From Micromonospora rifamycinica (GTDB lineage: Bacteria > Actinomycetota > Actinomycetes > Mycobacteriales > Micromonosporaceae): 64,000 bases of DNA. The notes under the pieces were generated by a model that worked only from the letters and a program-made list of their open reading frames with translations, made no database searches and was not told where the DNA came from. Shown here in pieces: positions 15,601 through 25,502 of the stretch (positions are counted from its first letter, which is position 1; every line of letters starts with the position of its first letter). Position numbers and translations under genes: made by a program. The DNA is taken from contig NZ_LT607752.1 of assembly GCF_900090265.1 (NCBI RefSeq), forward strand, positions 5,276,001 to 5,340,000, read 5' to 3'.

Positions 15601-18502
15601 CCGGGACGAGCGACCACCAGTCGCCGTCCTCGATGAAGCCGATGTTCTGGCCGCCACCGGCGGGGTCGGTGGTGGTCTCCTTCTGCACGCCCGGGTCACC
15701 GCCGCCGGTGCTGCCCGGGGCCCGCCCGGTGGCCGTGTAGTACTCGGCCTGCTTGCGCTTGGGCTGGAGGATCTCGATCGCCCGACCGGTCAGCGGGCCG
15801 GCGCCGCCGGTGCCGCCGTCGTCGGTGTAGGTGGCCTCGAAGACCGCGAAGACGTTGGCCTCCGCGCCGTGCCCGGACGCCAGCGAGGTCTGCACGGTGC
15901 CGGTGCAGCCGGTGTGCTGCTCCAGCGGGTGGGCGTGCTCGTCGTGGCCGAGCAGCACCTGCAGCTGCACCCGGTCACAGTCGACGGTGCCGTCCTCCGG
16001 GTCGGTCACCTTGATCGTGTACTTGACCTGGTCACCCCAGTCGAAGAAACCGCCGCTGGGCGGGAACTCGATGGTCACCGTCGGGGCGGTGTTGCCGACC
16101 GTCACCGGCACGTTCGCCACGGCGGTCCGGCCCTTGGGGTTGGTGACGGTGAGCTGCGCGGTGTAGTCGCCGGCCGTGGTGTAGGTGTGGGTGGGGTTCG
16201 CCTCGGTGGAGGTCTGCCCGTCGCCGAACTTCCACGCGTAGGTCAGCGTGCCGCCGTCCGGGTCACGCGACCCGGCGCTGGAGAACTTCACGGTCAGGGG
16301 CGCGGCCCCGGAGGTGGGGTCGGCGCTGGCCTCGGCGATCGGGGCGCGGTCACCGGCGGTGTAGTCGATCCGGTAGACCCCGGAGTCGTCGTTGTTGCCG
16401 CCGAAGCCGGTGCCCCACTCGATCATGTAGAGCGCGCCGTCCGGGCCGAACTCGAAGTCCATCGGGCGGATCATCGGCATGCCGGTGAGCAGCTGGTTGA
16501 TGTCGATCAGCGTCTTGCCGTCCTGGCTGACCTGCATCGTGTACATCTTCGACTGGTTCCACTCGCCGAGCAGCGCCTTGCCGTCGTAGTACGCCGGCCA
16601 CTTGCGGGTGGAGTTGCTGTCGGCGTCGTAGCGGTAGACCGGGCCGCCCATCGGGGCGCCACCGCCACCGATCTCGGGGAAGCGCGGGTCGCCGGCGTAG
16701 CCGTAGTCCACGGTCGCCGGGACGACCGGCGGGAGGTTGGTCAGGCCGGTGTTGTTGGGCGAGTCGTTGACCGGTGCGGCGCAGTCGAACTTCGCCCCGC
16801 TCGGCCCGGACGGGAAGGTGTAGTCGTTGTACGCCCGGTTGTTGCCGACGCAGTACGGCCAGCCGTAGTTGCCGGCCGTGGCGACGATGTTCCACTCCAC
16901 CAGGCCCTCGGGGCCCCGGTTCGGGTTGGCCGCCGAGGCGTCCGGGCCGTAGTCGGCGACGTAGAGGGTGTCGGTCTTCTGGTCGACGCCGATCCGGAAC
17001 GGGTTGCGGAAGCCCATACCGAAGATCTCGGGGCGGGTCTTCGCGGTGCCCGGGGCGAACAGGTTGCCCGCCGGGACGGTGTAGGTGCCGTCGTCCTCCG
17101 GGTGGATCCGGATCACCTTGCCGCGCAGGTCGTTGGTGTTGCCGGCGCTGCGCTGCGCGTCGTAGTCCTGCCGGCCGGCCCGCTCGTCGATCGGCGTGAA
17201 GGCGCTCGACTCGAACGGGTTGGTGTTGTCGCCGGTGGCCAGGTAGAGGTTGCCCTGCGAGTCGAAGGTCATGCTGCCGCCGGCGTGGCAGCAGGTGTTG
17301 CGCTGCGTGTCGACCTGCAGGACGACCTTCTCGGTGGCCTTGTCGATGGTGTCACCGTTGACGGTGAACCGGGACAGGTAGTTGCGCGGGGCGCCACCGG
17401 CCGGTGCGTAGTACAGGTAGATCCACTTGTTGGTGGCGAAGTCCGGGTCGAGGCGCAACCCGAGCAGGCCGTCCTCGTTGCCGGTGAAGACGTCCAGCCG
17501 GACGGCGGTGACCGTGTTGCCGGTGTCCGGCTTCACGATCTGCACCCGGCCGTCGCGCTCGGCGTAGAACACCCGGCCGTCCGGAGCGATGTCCAGCTCC
17601 ATCGGGTTGTTGGTGTTGCTGTCGAGGGTGACCTTCTCGAAGTTCGCGGTCTTGGAGGCGCCGCAGTCGGCGTTCTCCACCCCGGCCGCGGTACGGATGC
17701 CGCCGAGCAGGTGGCTGAGGAACTCCGGCTCGGTGTACGACGCCTGGGTGTGGCCGCCGCCGGTGTACCAGGACCGGCCGCCGTCGTAGTCCTGGCACCA
17801 GGCGGTGGGGTGGTCGGCGCCCATCGCGCCGGCGCCCGGGCTGTAGGACTTCTCGTCCAGGCTGGCCAGCACGTGCACCTTGGAGCGCGGGTTGGTGCGG
17901 AAGTTGTACCACTCGTCGAAGCGGGACCAGCGGTCCGGCAGGTCGGCGGTGGACGGGTGCGCGTGGTCCTCGACCTTGACGGTGGCCTGCTGGTTGGCCG
18001 GGTGGCCGGAGAAGTACGCGCCGACCAGGTTGCCGTACCAGGCCCAGTCGTACTCGGTGTCCGAGGCGGCGTGCACGCCGGCGTAGCCGCCGCCGGCCTT
18101 GATGTAGCGCTCGAACGCGGCCTGCTGGGTGGCGTCGAGGACGTCACCGGTGGTGGAGAGCCAGATCACCGCCTGGTACTTGGCCAGGTTGGTGTCGTTG
18201 AAGGCGGCCCCGTCCTCGGTGGTGTCGACGGTGAACCCGTTGTCGGTGCCGAGCTTCTGGATCGCGGCGATGCCGGCCGGGATGGCGTCGTGCCGGAAGC
18301 CGGCGGTCTTGGAGAAGACCAGGACGGAGAACGGTTCGGCGGCTGCCGCCGCCGGTGCCGGGGCGGCCTGTGGCCGGGCCGCCGCGACGGGAGCGGCCTG
18401 GGCGGGGGTGCCGCCGATCAGACCGCTGGCGAGTAGGGAGAGGGCCAGTAGACCGGCGCCCAGTGGGCCGCGACGTGCGCGGCGATGGCGGGATGGAGAC
18501 AC
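12683..18502 (-). CDS. Giant secreted multidomain protein: ThuA, sorbosone dehydrogenase-like, PKD, CBM6, FIMAH
   Basis: A 1,939-residue exported protein. A signal peptide (about 1-37, ending TPAQA) is followed by a ThuA-like domain (about 58-280), a glucose/sorbosone dehydrogenase-type beta-propeller (about 285-700; NTCCHAGGSMTFDSQGNLY, FGMGFRNPFRIG), a PKD domain (about 717-795), a CBM6-like lectin domain (about 914-1050), a second PKD (about 1064-1144), two concanavalin-like laminin/DUF1349-type domains (about 1147-1340 and 1354-1544), three Ig-like repeats with DAAGNVEA (about 1557-1817) and a FIMAH-type C-terminus. This suggests binding and oxidation of extracellular sugars or glycans. 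Start GTG 18502 has AAAGGAG 6 nt upstream. It is divergent from the thi operon. Confidence 0.85.
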   Translation of the reverse strand: MSPSRHRRARRGPLGAGLLALSLLASGLIGGTPAQAAPVAAARPQAAPAPAAAAAEPFSVLVFSKTAGFRHDAIPAGIAAIQKLGTDNGFTVDTTEDGAAFNDTNLAKYQAVIWLSTTGDVLDATQQAAFERYIKAGGGYAGVHAASDTEYDWAWYGNLVGAYFSGHPANQQATVKVEDHAHPSTADLPDRWSRFDEWYNFRTNPRSKVHVLASLDEKSYSPGAGAMGADHPTAWCQDYDGGRSWYTGGGHTQASYTEPEFLSHLLGGIRTAAGVENADCGASKTANFEKVTLDSNTNNPMELDIAPDGRVFYAERDGRVQIVKPDTGNTVTAVRLDVFTGNEDGLLGLRLDPDFATNKWIYLYYAPAGGAPRNYLSRFTVNGDTIDKATEKVVLQVDTQRNTCCHAGGSMTFDSQGNLYLATGDNTNPFESSAFTPIDERAGRQDYDAQRSAGNTNDLRGKVIRIHPEDDGTYTVPAGNLFAPGTAKTRPEIFGMGFRNPFRIGVDQKTDTLYVADYGPDASAANPNRGPEGLVEWNIVATAGNYGWPYCVGNNRAYNDYTFPSGPSGAKFDCAAPVNDSPNNTGLTNLPPVVPATVDYGYAGDPRFPEIGGGGAPMGGPVYRYDADSNSTRKWPAYYDGKALLGEWNQSKMYTMQVSQDGKTLIDINQLLTGMPMIRPMDFEFGPDGALYMIEWGTGFGGNNDDSGVYRIDYTAGDRAPIAEASADPTSGAAPLTVKFSSAGSRDPDGGTLTYAWKFGDGQTSTEANPTHTYTTAGDYTAQLTVTNPKGRTAVANVPVTVGNTAPTVTIEFPPSGGFFDWGDQVKYTIKVTDPEDGTVDCDRVQLQVLLGHDEHAHPLEQHTGCTGTVQTSLASGHGAEANVFAVFEATYTDDGGTGGAGPLTGRAIEILQPKRKQAEYYTATGRAPGSTGGGDPGVQKETTTDPAGGGQNIGFIEDGDWWSLVPANLTGVEQIRFRVASEAQGGRIDVHAGAVDGPVVATATVPSTGGWQQFVDVTAPVTAGAEGALYFVAKDPAGGTGSLFNVNWMDFIGRGVTDNAPPQVTATATPATGTAPVTVTFTGTATDTEGDTPLTYAWDFGDGGTATTLNATHTYTTPGTFTATLTVTDKRGAKSYATVPVKVDAPTNSCLGARSDEFTGNTLDKDRWSVVRENQLYSVSGGALRLPTSSGDLYGSRNDATNLVLQPAPSGAWQATTKVTVPVTADYQQAGLLIYGDDDNYAKVDLLYGGSRKVEFIRETAGTPRNDAADAVAAPAGDTIWLRLISDGTNLTAQFSTDGATFTPVGRSAALAGITNPRIGLLALNGGTTAPVVDAVFESFLVSPDAPAGPVVPSDEFTGTTLDKCRWNAVLREDPAAYRVADGALKIDVPKGDIYGTSNTGPTNFILQTAPSGDWTLETKVDGSALAEQYQQAGLIVHADDDNYVKLDFIVDNQAGQTPSRRIEFRGELAGVTQNPQPQVSNLTSAVWYLRLARAGDTFTASYSADGQEWTTFETVTNAAVGATPKIGLFTLGANAATSKTASFDYFRLSTKAADTTAPVTTATVSGTPTEGWYTGPVTVTLAAADEAGGSGVASTEYQLDGATTWTAYTEPVQVTGDGTHEVRFRSTDAAGNVEATKKVAVKIDATAPVSSASFAPANDDGWHNGTVPVVITSTDAGSGVKKLEWSLDGGAWTAYTTPVEVTGDGTHELLYRATDAAGNVEALKSAVVKIDGTKPTLLVSGIADGQLYGDSQDVRISWQAVDPTSGIKTTSGVLDGRAYASGTLQALYELPLGLHELTVTATDKAGNSTTSTVRFFVTTSFRDMQNLLDRFKATGRLTTKAHRQLSNKLDAVRESEAAGNDKRAVQQLTAFKALATDTAVVTDTDVRDVLVRDADAMIVRLGGAATKAGVKANSNKSVDGAGRLGADPTRIAKGGSL

Positions 18503-18804
18503 TCCATGCTCCTTTTGTCCGTGCTGGACAGTGGTGGGGGCATGGGGACGACTCGCCGCAGACCGTCCCCGGTCGGATGGGTGCGGGCCCGCCGAGGTCC
18601 GCATCGGTGGCGATCAGGTGCCGGCCTCGTCGAGGCCGCGCACCGGAATAATGTCGATCGGTTGAACAAATTAGCGCCGCTGGATTGGTTTCCGGCAAGG
18701 CATGAGCATGTAACGATTCGGTATCGTCGACTCACCTTTCCGGCTTATGTGGAGAGAGGGGGCAAAAGACAGTCATCGATAGGCTTGGATCAATCTAACA
18801 CCCC
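18503..18804. other. AT-richer divergent intergenic region
   Basis: About 440 nt separate the giant secreted protein gene (minus) from thiE (plus). The 18640-18800 part is clearly less GC-rich than the surroundings (for example TTGAACAAATTAG), as expected of regulatory DNA. It should contain the minus-strand promoter for the large gene, but no confident -35/-10 pair was found. The plus-strand promoter and riboswitch are listed separately. Confidence 0.5.
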
Positions 18805-18833
18805 TTGGCGGATCAGCGGATCTGTCGTACGGT
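18805..18833 (+). promoter_or_regulatory. Promoter of the thi operon
   Basis: A -35 TTGGCG (18805-18810) and a -10 TACGGT (18828-18833) are separated by exactly 17 nt. Transcription would start near 18840, a few nt before the TPP aptamer, which fits a riboswitch leader. The boxes match the sigma70/HrdB consensus in part (TTG..., TA...T). Confidence 0.6.
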
Positions 18834-18844
18834 CACAGACACGT

Positions 18845-18934
18845 GACCCACGGGAGCCCGGTACACCGGGCTGAGAGGGGGGCTGAGAGCCCCCGACCGT
18901 CGAACCTGATCCGGATAATGCCGGCGCAGGGAGG
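18845..18934 (+). promoter_or_regulatory. TPP riboswitch (THI element)
   Basis: The conserved TPP aptamer is complete: CGGGAGC, CTGAGA at 18871-18876, the variable GC stem P3 with a second CTGAGA-like loop, and the 3' core ACCTGATCCGGATAATGCC ending GGCGCAGGGA (18904-18932). The 3' strand runs directly into GGGAGGAGAG, the thiE ribosome binding site, 10 nt before the start codon. Ligand binding would therefore most simply block translation of thiE; that mechanism is inferred from the layout. It controls the whole thi operon. Confidence 0.95.
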
Positions 18935-18943
18935 AGAGTTGCC

Positions 18944-19570
18944 GTGCCGTCCCTCGGCCGACTGCACCTGATCACCGACACCCGACCCGGGTGCGACCCG
19001 CTCGCCGTCGTCCGGGCCGCCCTCCCGGTGGCCCGCGCCGAGCTGGTCGTCCAGGTCCGGGTCACCGACGGGACCACCGACCGGCAGGCCTACGACCTGG
19101 CCCGCCGGGTCCGCGCCCTCTGCCTGCCCTACCGGGCCACCTGCCTGGTCAACGACCGGCTGCACGTGGCCCTCGCGGTGGACGCCGACGGCGGCCACGT
19201 CGGCGCGGACGACCTGCCCGTGGCGGCGGCCCGCCGGGTCCTCGGCGTCGACGCCGTGCTCGGCGCGACCGCCCGGGAACCCGGCGGCGCGGCCCGGGCG
19301 GTGGCCGCCGGGGCCAGCTACCTGGGCGTCGGCCCGTGCCACCGGACCACCACCAAGACCGGCCTGCCCGACCCGATCGGCCCTGCCGGGGTACGCGCCG
19401 TCGCCGAGGCCGTCACCGTGCCGGTGATCGCCATCGGCGGGGTCACCGCCGCGACGGTGCCGGCGCTGCGGGCCGCCGGGGCGTACGGGGTGGCCGTGGT
19501 CGGGGCGCTCTCCACCGTCGCCGACCCGGGCCGGGCCACCGCCGGGCTGATCGCGGCGCTGACATGCTGA
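18944..19570 (+). CDS. thiE: Thiamine phosphate synthase
   Basis: A 208-residue TIM-barrel enzyme joining HMP-PP and thiazole phosphate to give thiamine monophosphate. Family marks are LHLITDT at the N-terminus, CLVNDRLHVAL (the ND pair), GHVGADDLPV, GVGPCHRTTTKTG (phosphate loop and TxTK) and VIAIGGVTA. Start GTG 18944 follows GGGAGGAGAG, which abuts the TPP riboswitch. It overlaps thiO by 7 nt. This copy keeps the catalytic motifs and is likely the real TMP synthase of the operon. Confidence 0.93.
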   Translation: MPSLGRLHLITDTRPGCDPLAVVRAALPVARAELVVQVRVTDGTTDRQAYDLARRVRALCLPYRATCLVNDRLHVALAVDADGGHVGADDLPVAAARRVLGVDAVLGATAREPGGAARAVAAGASYLGVGPCHRTTTKTGLPDPIGPAGVRAVAEAVTVPVIAIGGVTAATVPALRAAGAYGVAVVGALSTVADPGRATAGLIAALTC

Positions 19571-20634
19571 CCGGGCCGGACGTCGCCGTGGTCGGGGCGG
19601 GACCGGTCGGGTTGGCGATCGCCTGGCGCTGCGCCGCCCGTGGCCTGCGGGTGGTCGTGCACGATCCGGCCCCCGGCTCCGGTGCGTCGCGGGTCGCCGC
19701 CGGCATGCTCGCCCCGGTCGCCGAGGCCTACTTCGGGGAACGGGAGCTGACCGGGCTGCTCGTCGACTCGGCCGCCCGCTGGCCGGGCTTCGCCGCCGAC
19801 CTCACCGCCGTCGCCGGCACCGGCTTCGGCCACCGCACCGACGGAACCCTGGTCGTCGGGCTGACCGGGGACGACCTGGCCGAGGCGCGCCGACTCTGGA
19901 CGTACCAGCAGGGGTTGGGACTGCCGATCAGCGCGCTGCGCCCGTCGCAGCTGCGGGACCGCGAGCCGGCGCTGACCCCCCGGCTGCGCGGCGGGGCGGT
20001 CGCCCCCGGCGACCACCAGGTCGACCCGCGCCGGCTGGTCGCCGCGCTGCGGGTCGCCGCCGAACGGGCCGGCGTGACCCTGCTCCCCGGCGCGGTGACC
20101 CGGCTGGCCGACCTGACCGCGCCGGTCGTCGTGGTCGCCGCCGGGTGCGGCGCCGCCGCGCTGACCGGGCTGCCGGTCCGCCCGGTCAAGGGCCAGGTGC
20201 TGCGGCTGCGCGCGCCCGACCACCGCCCGCCGTGCTTCCGGCACGTCATCCGGGGGTACGCCGACGGCGAGGCGGTCTACCTGGTCCCCCGGGACAGCGG
20301 CGAGGTGGTGGTCGGGGCGACCGTGGAGGAGCGCGCCGACACCGAAGTGACCACCGGGGCGGTGCTGCGGCTGCTCCGGGCCGCCGTCGACCTGGTCCCC
20401 GAACTCGCCGAGTACGAGCTGGTCGAGGCGACCGCCGGGCTGCGGCCCGGCACCCCGGACAACGCGCCGGTCCTCGGGCCACTGCCCGGCCGGCCCGGCG
20501 TGCTCGCCGCCACCGGCCACCACCGGCACGGCATCGTGCTCACCCCGGTCACCGCCGACCTGATCACCGAGCTGATCGTCACCGGCCGGCCGGACCCGCT
20601 GCTCACCCCCTTCACCGCCGACCGGTTCCACTGA
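19564..20634 (+). CDS. thiO: Glycine oxidase ThiO
   Basis: A 356-residue FAD enzyme of the D-amino-acid oxidase fold that oxidises glycine to the iminoglycine used by ThiG for thiazole synthesis. It shows the dinucleotide motif VVGAGPVGLAIAWRCA, GASRVAAGMLAPVAEA (typical of ThiO), GDHQVDPRRLVAAL, and the C-terminal ATAGLRPGTPDNAPVLG ... TGHHRHGIVLTP. ATG 19564 lies inside the end of thiE (ACATGCTGA), so translation is coupled. The aerobic ThiO route rather than ThiH suits an aerobic actinomycete. Confidence 0.93.
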   Translation: MLTGPDVAVVGAGPVGLAIAWRCAARGLRVVVHDPAPGSGASRVAAGMLAPVAEAYFGERELTGLLVDSAARWPGFAADLTAVAGTGFGHRTDGTLVVGLTGDDLAEARRLWTYQQGLGLPISALRPSQLRDREPALTPRLRGGAVAPGDHQVDPRRLVAALRVAAERAGVTLLPGAVTRLADLTAPVVVVAAGCGAAALTGLPVRPVKGQVLRLRAPDHRPPCFRHVIRGYADGEAVYLVPRDSGEVVVGATVEERADTEVTTGAVLRLLRAAVDLVPELAEYELVEATAGLRPGTPDNAPVLGPLPGRPGVLAATGHHRHGIVLTPVTADLITELIVTGRPDPLLTPFTADRFH

Positions 20635-20643
20635 GGAGGACAC

Positions 20644-20844
20644 GTGCGACTGATCGTCAACGGCGTCGGCCGTGAACTGACCGGCGGCGCGACCGTCGCG
20701 GACCTGGTCGCCACGGTCACCGAGCAACGCCGCGGGCTCGCCGTCGCGGTCAACGGCGAGGTGGTCCCCCGGGGCGGCTGGCCGGCGACCCTGCTGCGCG
20801 ACGGTGACCGGGTCGAGGTGCTCAGCGCCGCGCAGGGCGGGTGA
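20644..20844 (+). CDS. thiS: Sulfur carrier protein ThiS
   Basis: A 66-residue ubiquitin-like protein ending in AAQGG; the C-terminal GG is adenylated and thiocarboxylated to deliver sulfur to the thiazole ring. The opening MRLIVNGVGRELTGGATVADLV and the VAVNGEVVPRGGW and DGDRVEVL segments are typical. GAGGAGGAC gives a strong ribosome binding site, and GTG is the start. It is 9 nt after thiO and its stop overlaps the start of thiG (GTGA). Confidence 0.94.
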   Translation: MRLIVNGVGRELTGGATVADLVATVTEQRRGLAVAVNGEVVPRGGWPATLLRDGDRVEVLSAAQGG

Positions 20845-21620
20845 CCGGGATGCCCCTCACCATCGCCGGGCAGACCTTCACCTCGCGGCTCATCCTCGGC
20901 ACCGGCGGCGCGGCCAACCTGCACGTGCTGGAGCAGGCGATCCGGGCCTCCGACACCGGACTGGTCACCCTGGCCCTGCGCCGGGTCGACACCGCGCCCG
21001 GCACCGCCGGGGGACTGCTCGACCTGCTCGACCGGTGTGCGGTACGGCTGCTGCCCAACACCGCCGGCTGCTACACCGCCGCCGACGCGGTGAAGGTGGC
21101 CCGGCTGGCCCGGGAGGCGTTCGACACCGACTGGGTCAAGCTGGAGGTGATCGGCGACGAACGCACCCTGCTCCCCGACGGGGTGGAGCTGCTGCGGGCG
21201 GCCGAGGAACTCGTCGCCGACGGCTTCGTCGTGCTGCCGTACACCTCCGACGACCCGGTGCTGGCCCGCCGGCTGGCCGACATCGGCTGCGCGGCGGTGA
21301 TGCCGGCCGGTGCCCCGATCGGCTCCGGGCTGGGCGTGACCAACCCGCACCACATCCGGCTGATCCGGCAGAGCGTCGACGTGCCGGTGATCCTCGACGC
21401 CGGGATCGGCACCGCCTCCGACGCGGCGCTCGCCATGGAGCTGGGCTGCGACGGGGTGCTGCTGGCCAGCGCCGTCACCCGGGCCGCCGACCCGACGGCG
21501 ATGGCCACCGCCATGCGGTACGCCGTCCGGGCCGGGCGGCTCGCGTACACCGCCGGTCGGATTCCCCGCCGCTTCCACGCCCTCGCCTCCACTCCCGACG
21601 ACGGACGGCCGGACCTGTGA
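20841..21620 (+). CDS. thiG: Thiazole synthase ThiG
   Basis: A 259-residue TIM-barrel enzyme that condenses DXP, iminoglycine and ThiS thiocarboxylate to the thiazole phosphate. It contains TSRLILGTGG, LPNTAGCYTAADAV, the Schiff-base lysine in DTDWVKLEVIGD (Lys100), PYTSDDPVLARRL, MPAGAPIGSGLGV and ILDAGIGTASDAALAMELGCDGVLLASA. The GTG start overlaps the thiS stop by 4 nt; ATG 20850 is an alternative. The last 20 or so residues (STPDDGRPDL) are less conserved. A 412-nt low-complexity spacer follows. Confidence 0.95.
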   Translation: MTGMPLTIAGQTFTSRLILGTGGAANLHVLEQAIRASDTGLVTLALRRVDTAPGTAGGLLDLLDRCAVRLLPNTAGCYTAADAVKVARLAREAFDTDWVKLEVIGDERTLLPDGVELLRAAEELVADGFVVLPYTSDDPVLARRLADIGCAAVMPAGAPIGSGLGVTNPHHIRLIRQSVDVPVILDAGIGTASDAALAMELGCDGVLLASAVTRAADPTAMATAMRYAVRAGRLAYTAGRIPRRFHALASTPDDGRPDL

Positions 21621-21783
21621 ACCGCCCCCGCCACCACCGTCTCCCCTGCCCCTTCCCCTGCTTCCTCCACCGCCGCCGCCCCCGCCTCTGCCCCCACCGC
21701 CCGCCCGGGCCTGCGTCCCCGCCCTCTGCTGTGTCTACGCCTGTGCCTGTGCCTGCGCTCTCACCTGCGCTTGTGCCTGCTTT

Positions 21784-21867
21784 CGCGCCTGAGCCTGTGC
21801 CTGTGCTCGCGTCTGCGTCTGTGCTCGCGCCTGAGCCTGTGCCTGTGCTCGCGTCTGCGCCTGCGGC
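21784..21867 (+). repeat. 42-nt tandem repeat
   Basis: The unit beginning CGCGCCTGAGCCTGTGCCTG occurs at 21784 and again at 21826, an exact 42-nt period, with shorter CCTGTG/GCTCGC variants on each side. The region looks like slippage-prone DNA between thiG and the thiE paralogue. Confidence 0.7.
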
Positions 21868-21883
21868 CGGGGCGGAGGCTAGT

Positions 21884-21933
21884 AGATCTTGGAAGAAATC
21901 GGCCCCTCAGGGGGCCACTTGCTTCCAAGATCT
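21884..21933. repeat. Two-tier inverted repeat within the thi operon
   Basis: Perfect 12-nt arms AGATCTTGGAAG (21884-21895) and CTTCCAAGATCT (21922-21933) enclose a second stem, GGCCCC (21901-21906) with GGGGCC (21911-21916). The AT-rich arms differ from the local base composition. It may act as an attenuator within the operon or be a member of a dispersed palindromic repeat family. Confidence 0.75.
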
Positions 21934-22032
21934 CTGTACTGGCACTGGCACTGGCACTGGCGTCGGCACCGGTGTCGGTGTCGGTGTCGGTGCAGAGGCC
22001 GGAGGGGGTGCCGTCGGGGGGTGGGTCGGTTG

Positions 22033-23036
22033 GTGACCGGGACGGTACGGACGGGTCCGGGGTCAGGGCGGGGTGACAGTCGGCCGTCGGGGGTGCTGCT
22101 GCTGACCGACCGACGGGCGGCGCGGACGGACCTCGTCAACGTGGTCGCGGGGGCGGTGCAGGGTGGAGTCCGCTGGGTGGTGCTACGGGAGAAGGACCTG
22201 CCCCGCGCCGAGCGGGTCGCCCTCGCCGTCGATCTACGGGCGGTCCTGGCCGGGACCGGCGGCACCCTGATCGTCGCCGGCCCCGACCCGCTCGACGACG
22301 GGTCCGGCGGCTCCGGCGGCTCCGACGGCTCCGACGGCTCCGGCGGCTCCCGCGGCTCCGACGGGTCCGACGGCTCCGACGGCTCCGGCGGCTCCGACGG
22401 CTCCGGCGGCTCCGACGGCTCCCGCGGCTCCGACGGCTCCGACGGGTCCGACGGCTCCGACGGCTCCAGCGGCTTCGGCGGCTCCGACGGGTCCGATGGC
22501 TTCGGCGGCTTCGGCGGCTCCGATGGCTTCGACTCGGCCGGCCCGGACTCGGCCGGCCCGGACTCGGCCGGCCCGGACTCGGCCGGCCCGGACTCGGCCG
22601 GTGCCGGTGCCGGTGCTGGTGCCGGTGGGGCAGTGCATCTGGCCGCGGCCGGGCCGTACCCGCCGCCGGCCGTGCGGCTCGTCGGCCGGTCCTGTCACGA
22701 CCCGGCCGAGCTGGCCCGGCTCAGCACCGAGCACTACGTGACGCTCTCGCCGGTCTGGACCACCCGCAGCAAACCCGGCTACGGCCCACCCCTGCACCCG
22801 GACGGGCTGCGCCGGCTGGTCCGGCTCAGCCCGGTGCCCGTACTCGCGCTGGGTGGCATCGAGACCCCGCAGCAGGTGGCGGCCTGTGTCGAGGCGGGCG
22901 CGGTCGGGGTGGCGGTGCTCGGCGCGATCATGCGGGCCGCCGACCCGGCCGAGGTCGCGGCGACCCTCACCGGTGTCTTCGCCACGCGCCCGACGGACCG
23001 CACCCCGATCAGCGACACGTGGCCCGAGGAGGGGAC

Positions 23037-23040
<4 letters not shown>
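22033..23040 (+). CDS. Thiamine phosphate synthase-like protein with Gly-Ser-Asp insertion
   Basis: A 335-residue ThiE/TenI-type TIM barrel split by a low-complexity insertion. The N-terminal part has GVLLLTDRRAAR and GGVRWVVLREKDLPRAER (strands 1-2). After TLIVAGPDPLDD come 77 residues built of Gly, Ser, Asp and Phe (22300-22530), four DSAGP repeats and an Ala/Gly run. The barrel resumes with GAVHLAAAGPYPP, LVGRSCHDPAEL, YVTLSPVWTTRSKPGYG and PVLALGGIE. The insertion replaces the helix between strands 3 and 4, and the ND pair of active ThiE is missing. It is probably a paralogue with altered or no TMP-synthase activity. The start (GTG 22033) has only a weak ribosome binding site. It overlaps thiD (ATGA). 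Confidence 0.75.
22300..22530 (+). repeat. In-frame GGCTCCGAC-type microsatellite
   Basis: About 231 nt built of variants of the 9-mer GGCTCCGAC and the 6-mer GGCTCC, coding Gly-Ser-Asp and Gly-Ser units, with later drift to GGCTTC (Gly-Phe). All changes keep the reading frame of the surrounding thiE-like gene. Confidence 0.85.
22531..22605 (+). repeat. 15-nt tandem repeat coding DSAGP
   Basis: The unit GACTCGGCCGGCCCG is repeated exactly four times (22531-22590) and a fifth, altered copy ends at 22605. It adjoins the Gly-Ser-Asp microsatellite in the same gene and is followed by a short GCCGGT run. Confidence 0.9.
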
Positions 23041-23825
<785 letters not shown>

Positions 23826-23842
23826 CCGTCAGGGAGGCTGTC

Positions 23843-25435
<1,593 letters not shown>

Positions 25436-25502
25436 CCCCGGCGCCCCCGCCCCGCCCTCCGCGCCCCCGCCCCGCCCTCCGCCGCCCCCCCGTGCTTCAC
25501 CG

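Larger units (their letters stand above)
21621..22032 (+). other. Low-complexity intra-operon spacer between thiG and the thiE paralogue
   Basis: About 410 nt without a supportable gene, unusual inside a tightly packed operon. It holds pyrimidine-rich imperfect repeats (21640-21783), a 42-nt tandem repeat (21784-21867), a perfect inverted repeat (21884-21933) and hexamer runs of TGGCAC and GGTGTC (about 21939-21996). Open frames crossing it are Pro/Ala or Trp/His/Cys repeats and look like chance translation. Confidence 0.6.

Noticed and set aside
12623..18436. 1,937-codon open frame on the plus strand opposite the giant secreted protein gene
   Set aside because: It is the antisense shadow of a high-GC gene: Val/Arg/Gly-rich, no domain, no ribosome binding site. 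The minus-strand frame has clear domains and a signal peptide.
21889..22032. N-terminal extension of the ThiE-like protein
   Set aside because: Its WHWHWHW/CRCRCR sequence comes from hexamer repeats and the palindrome; not a real protein segment.
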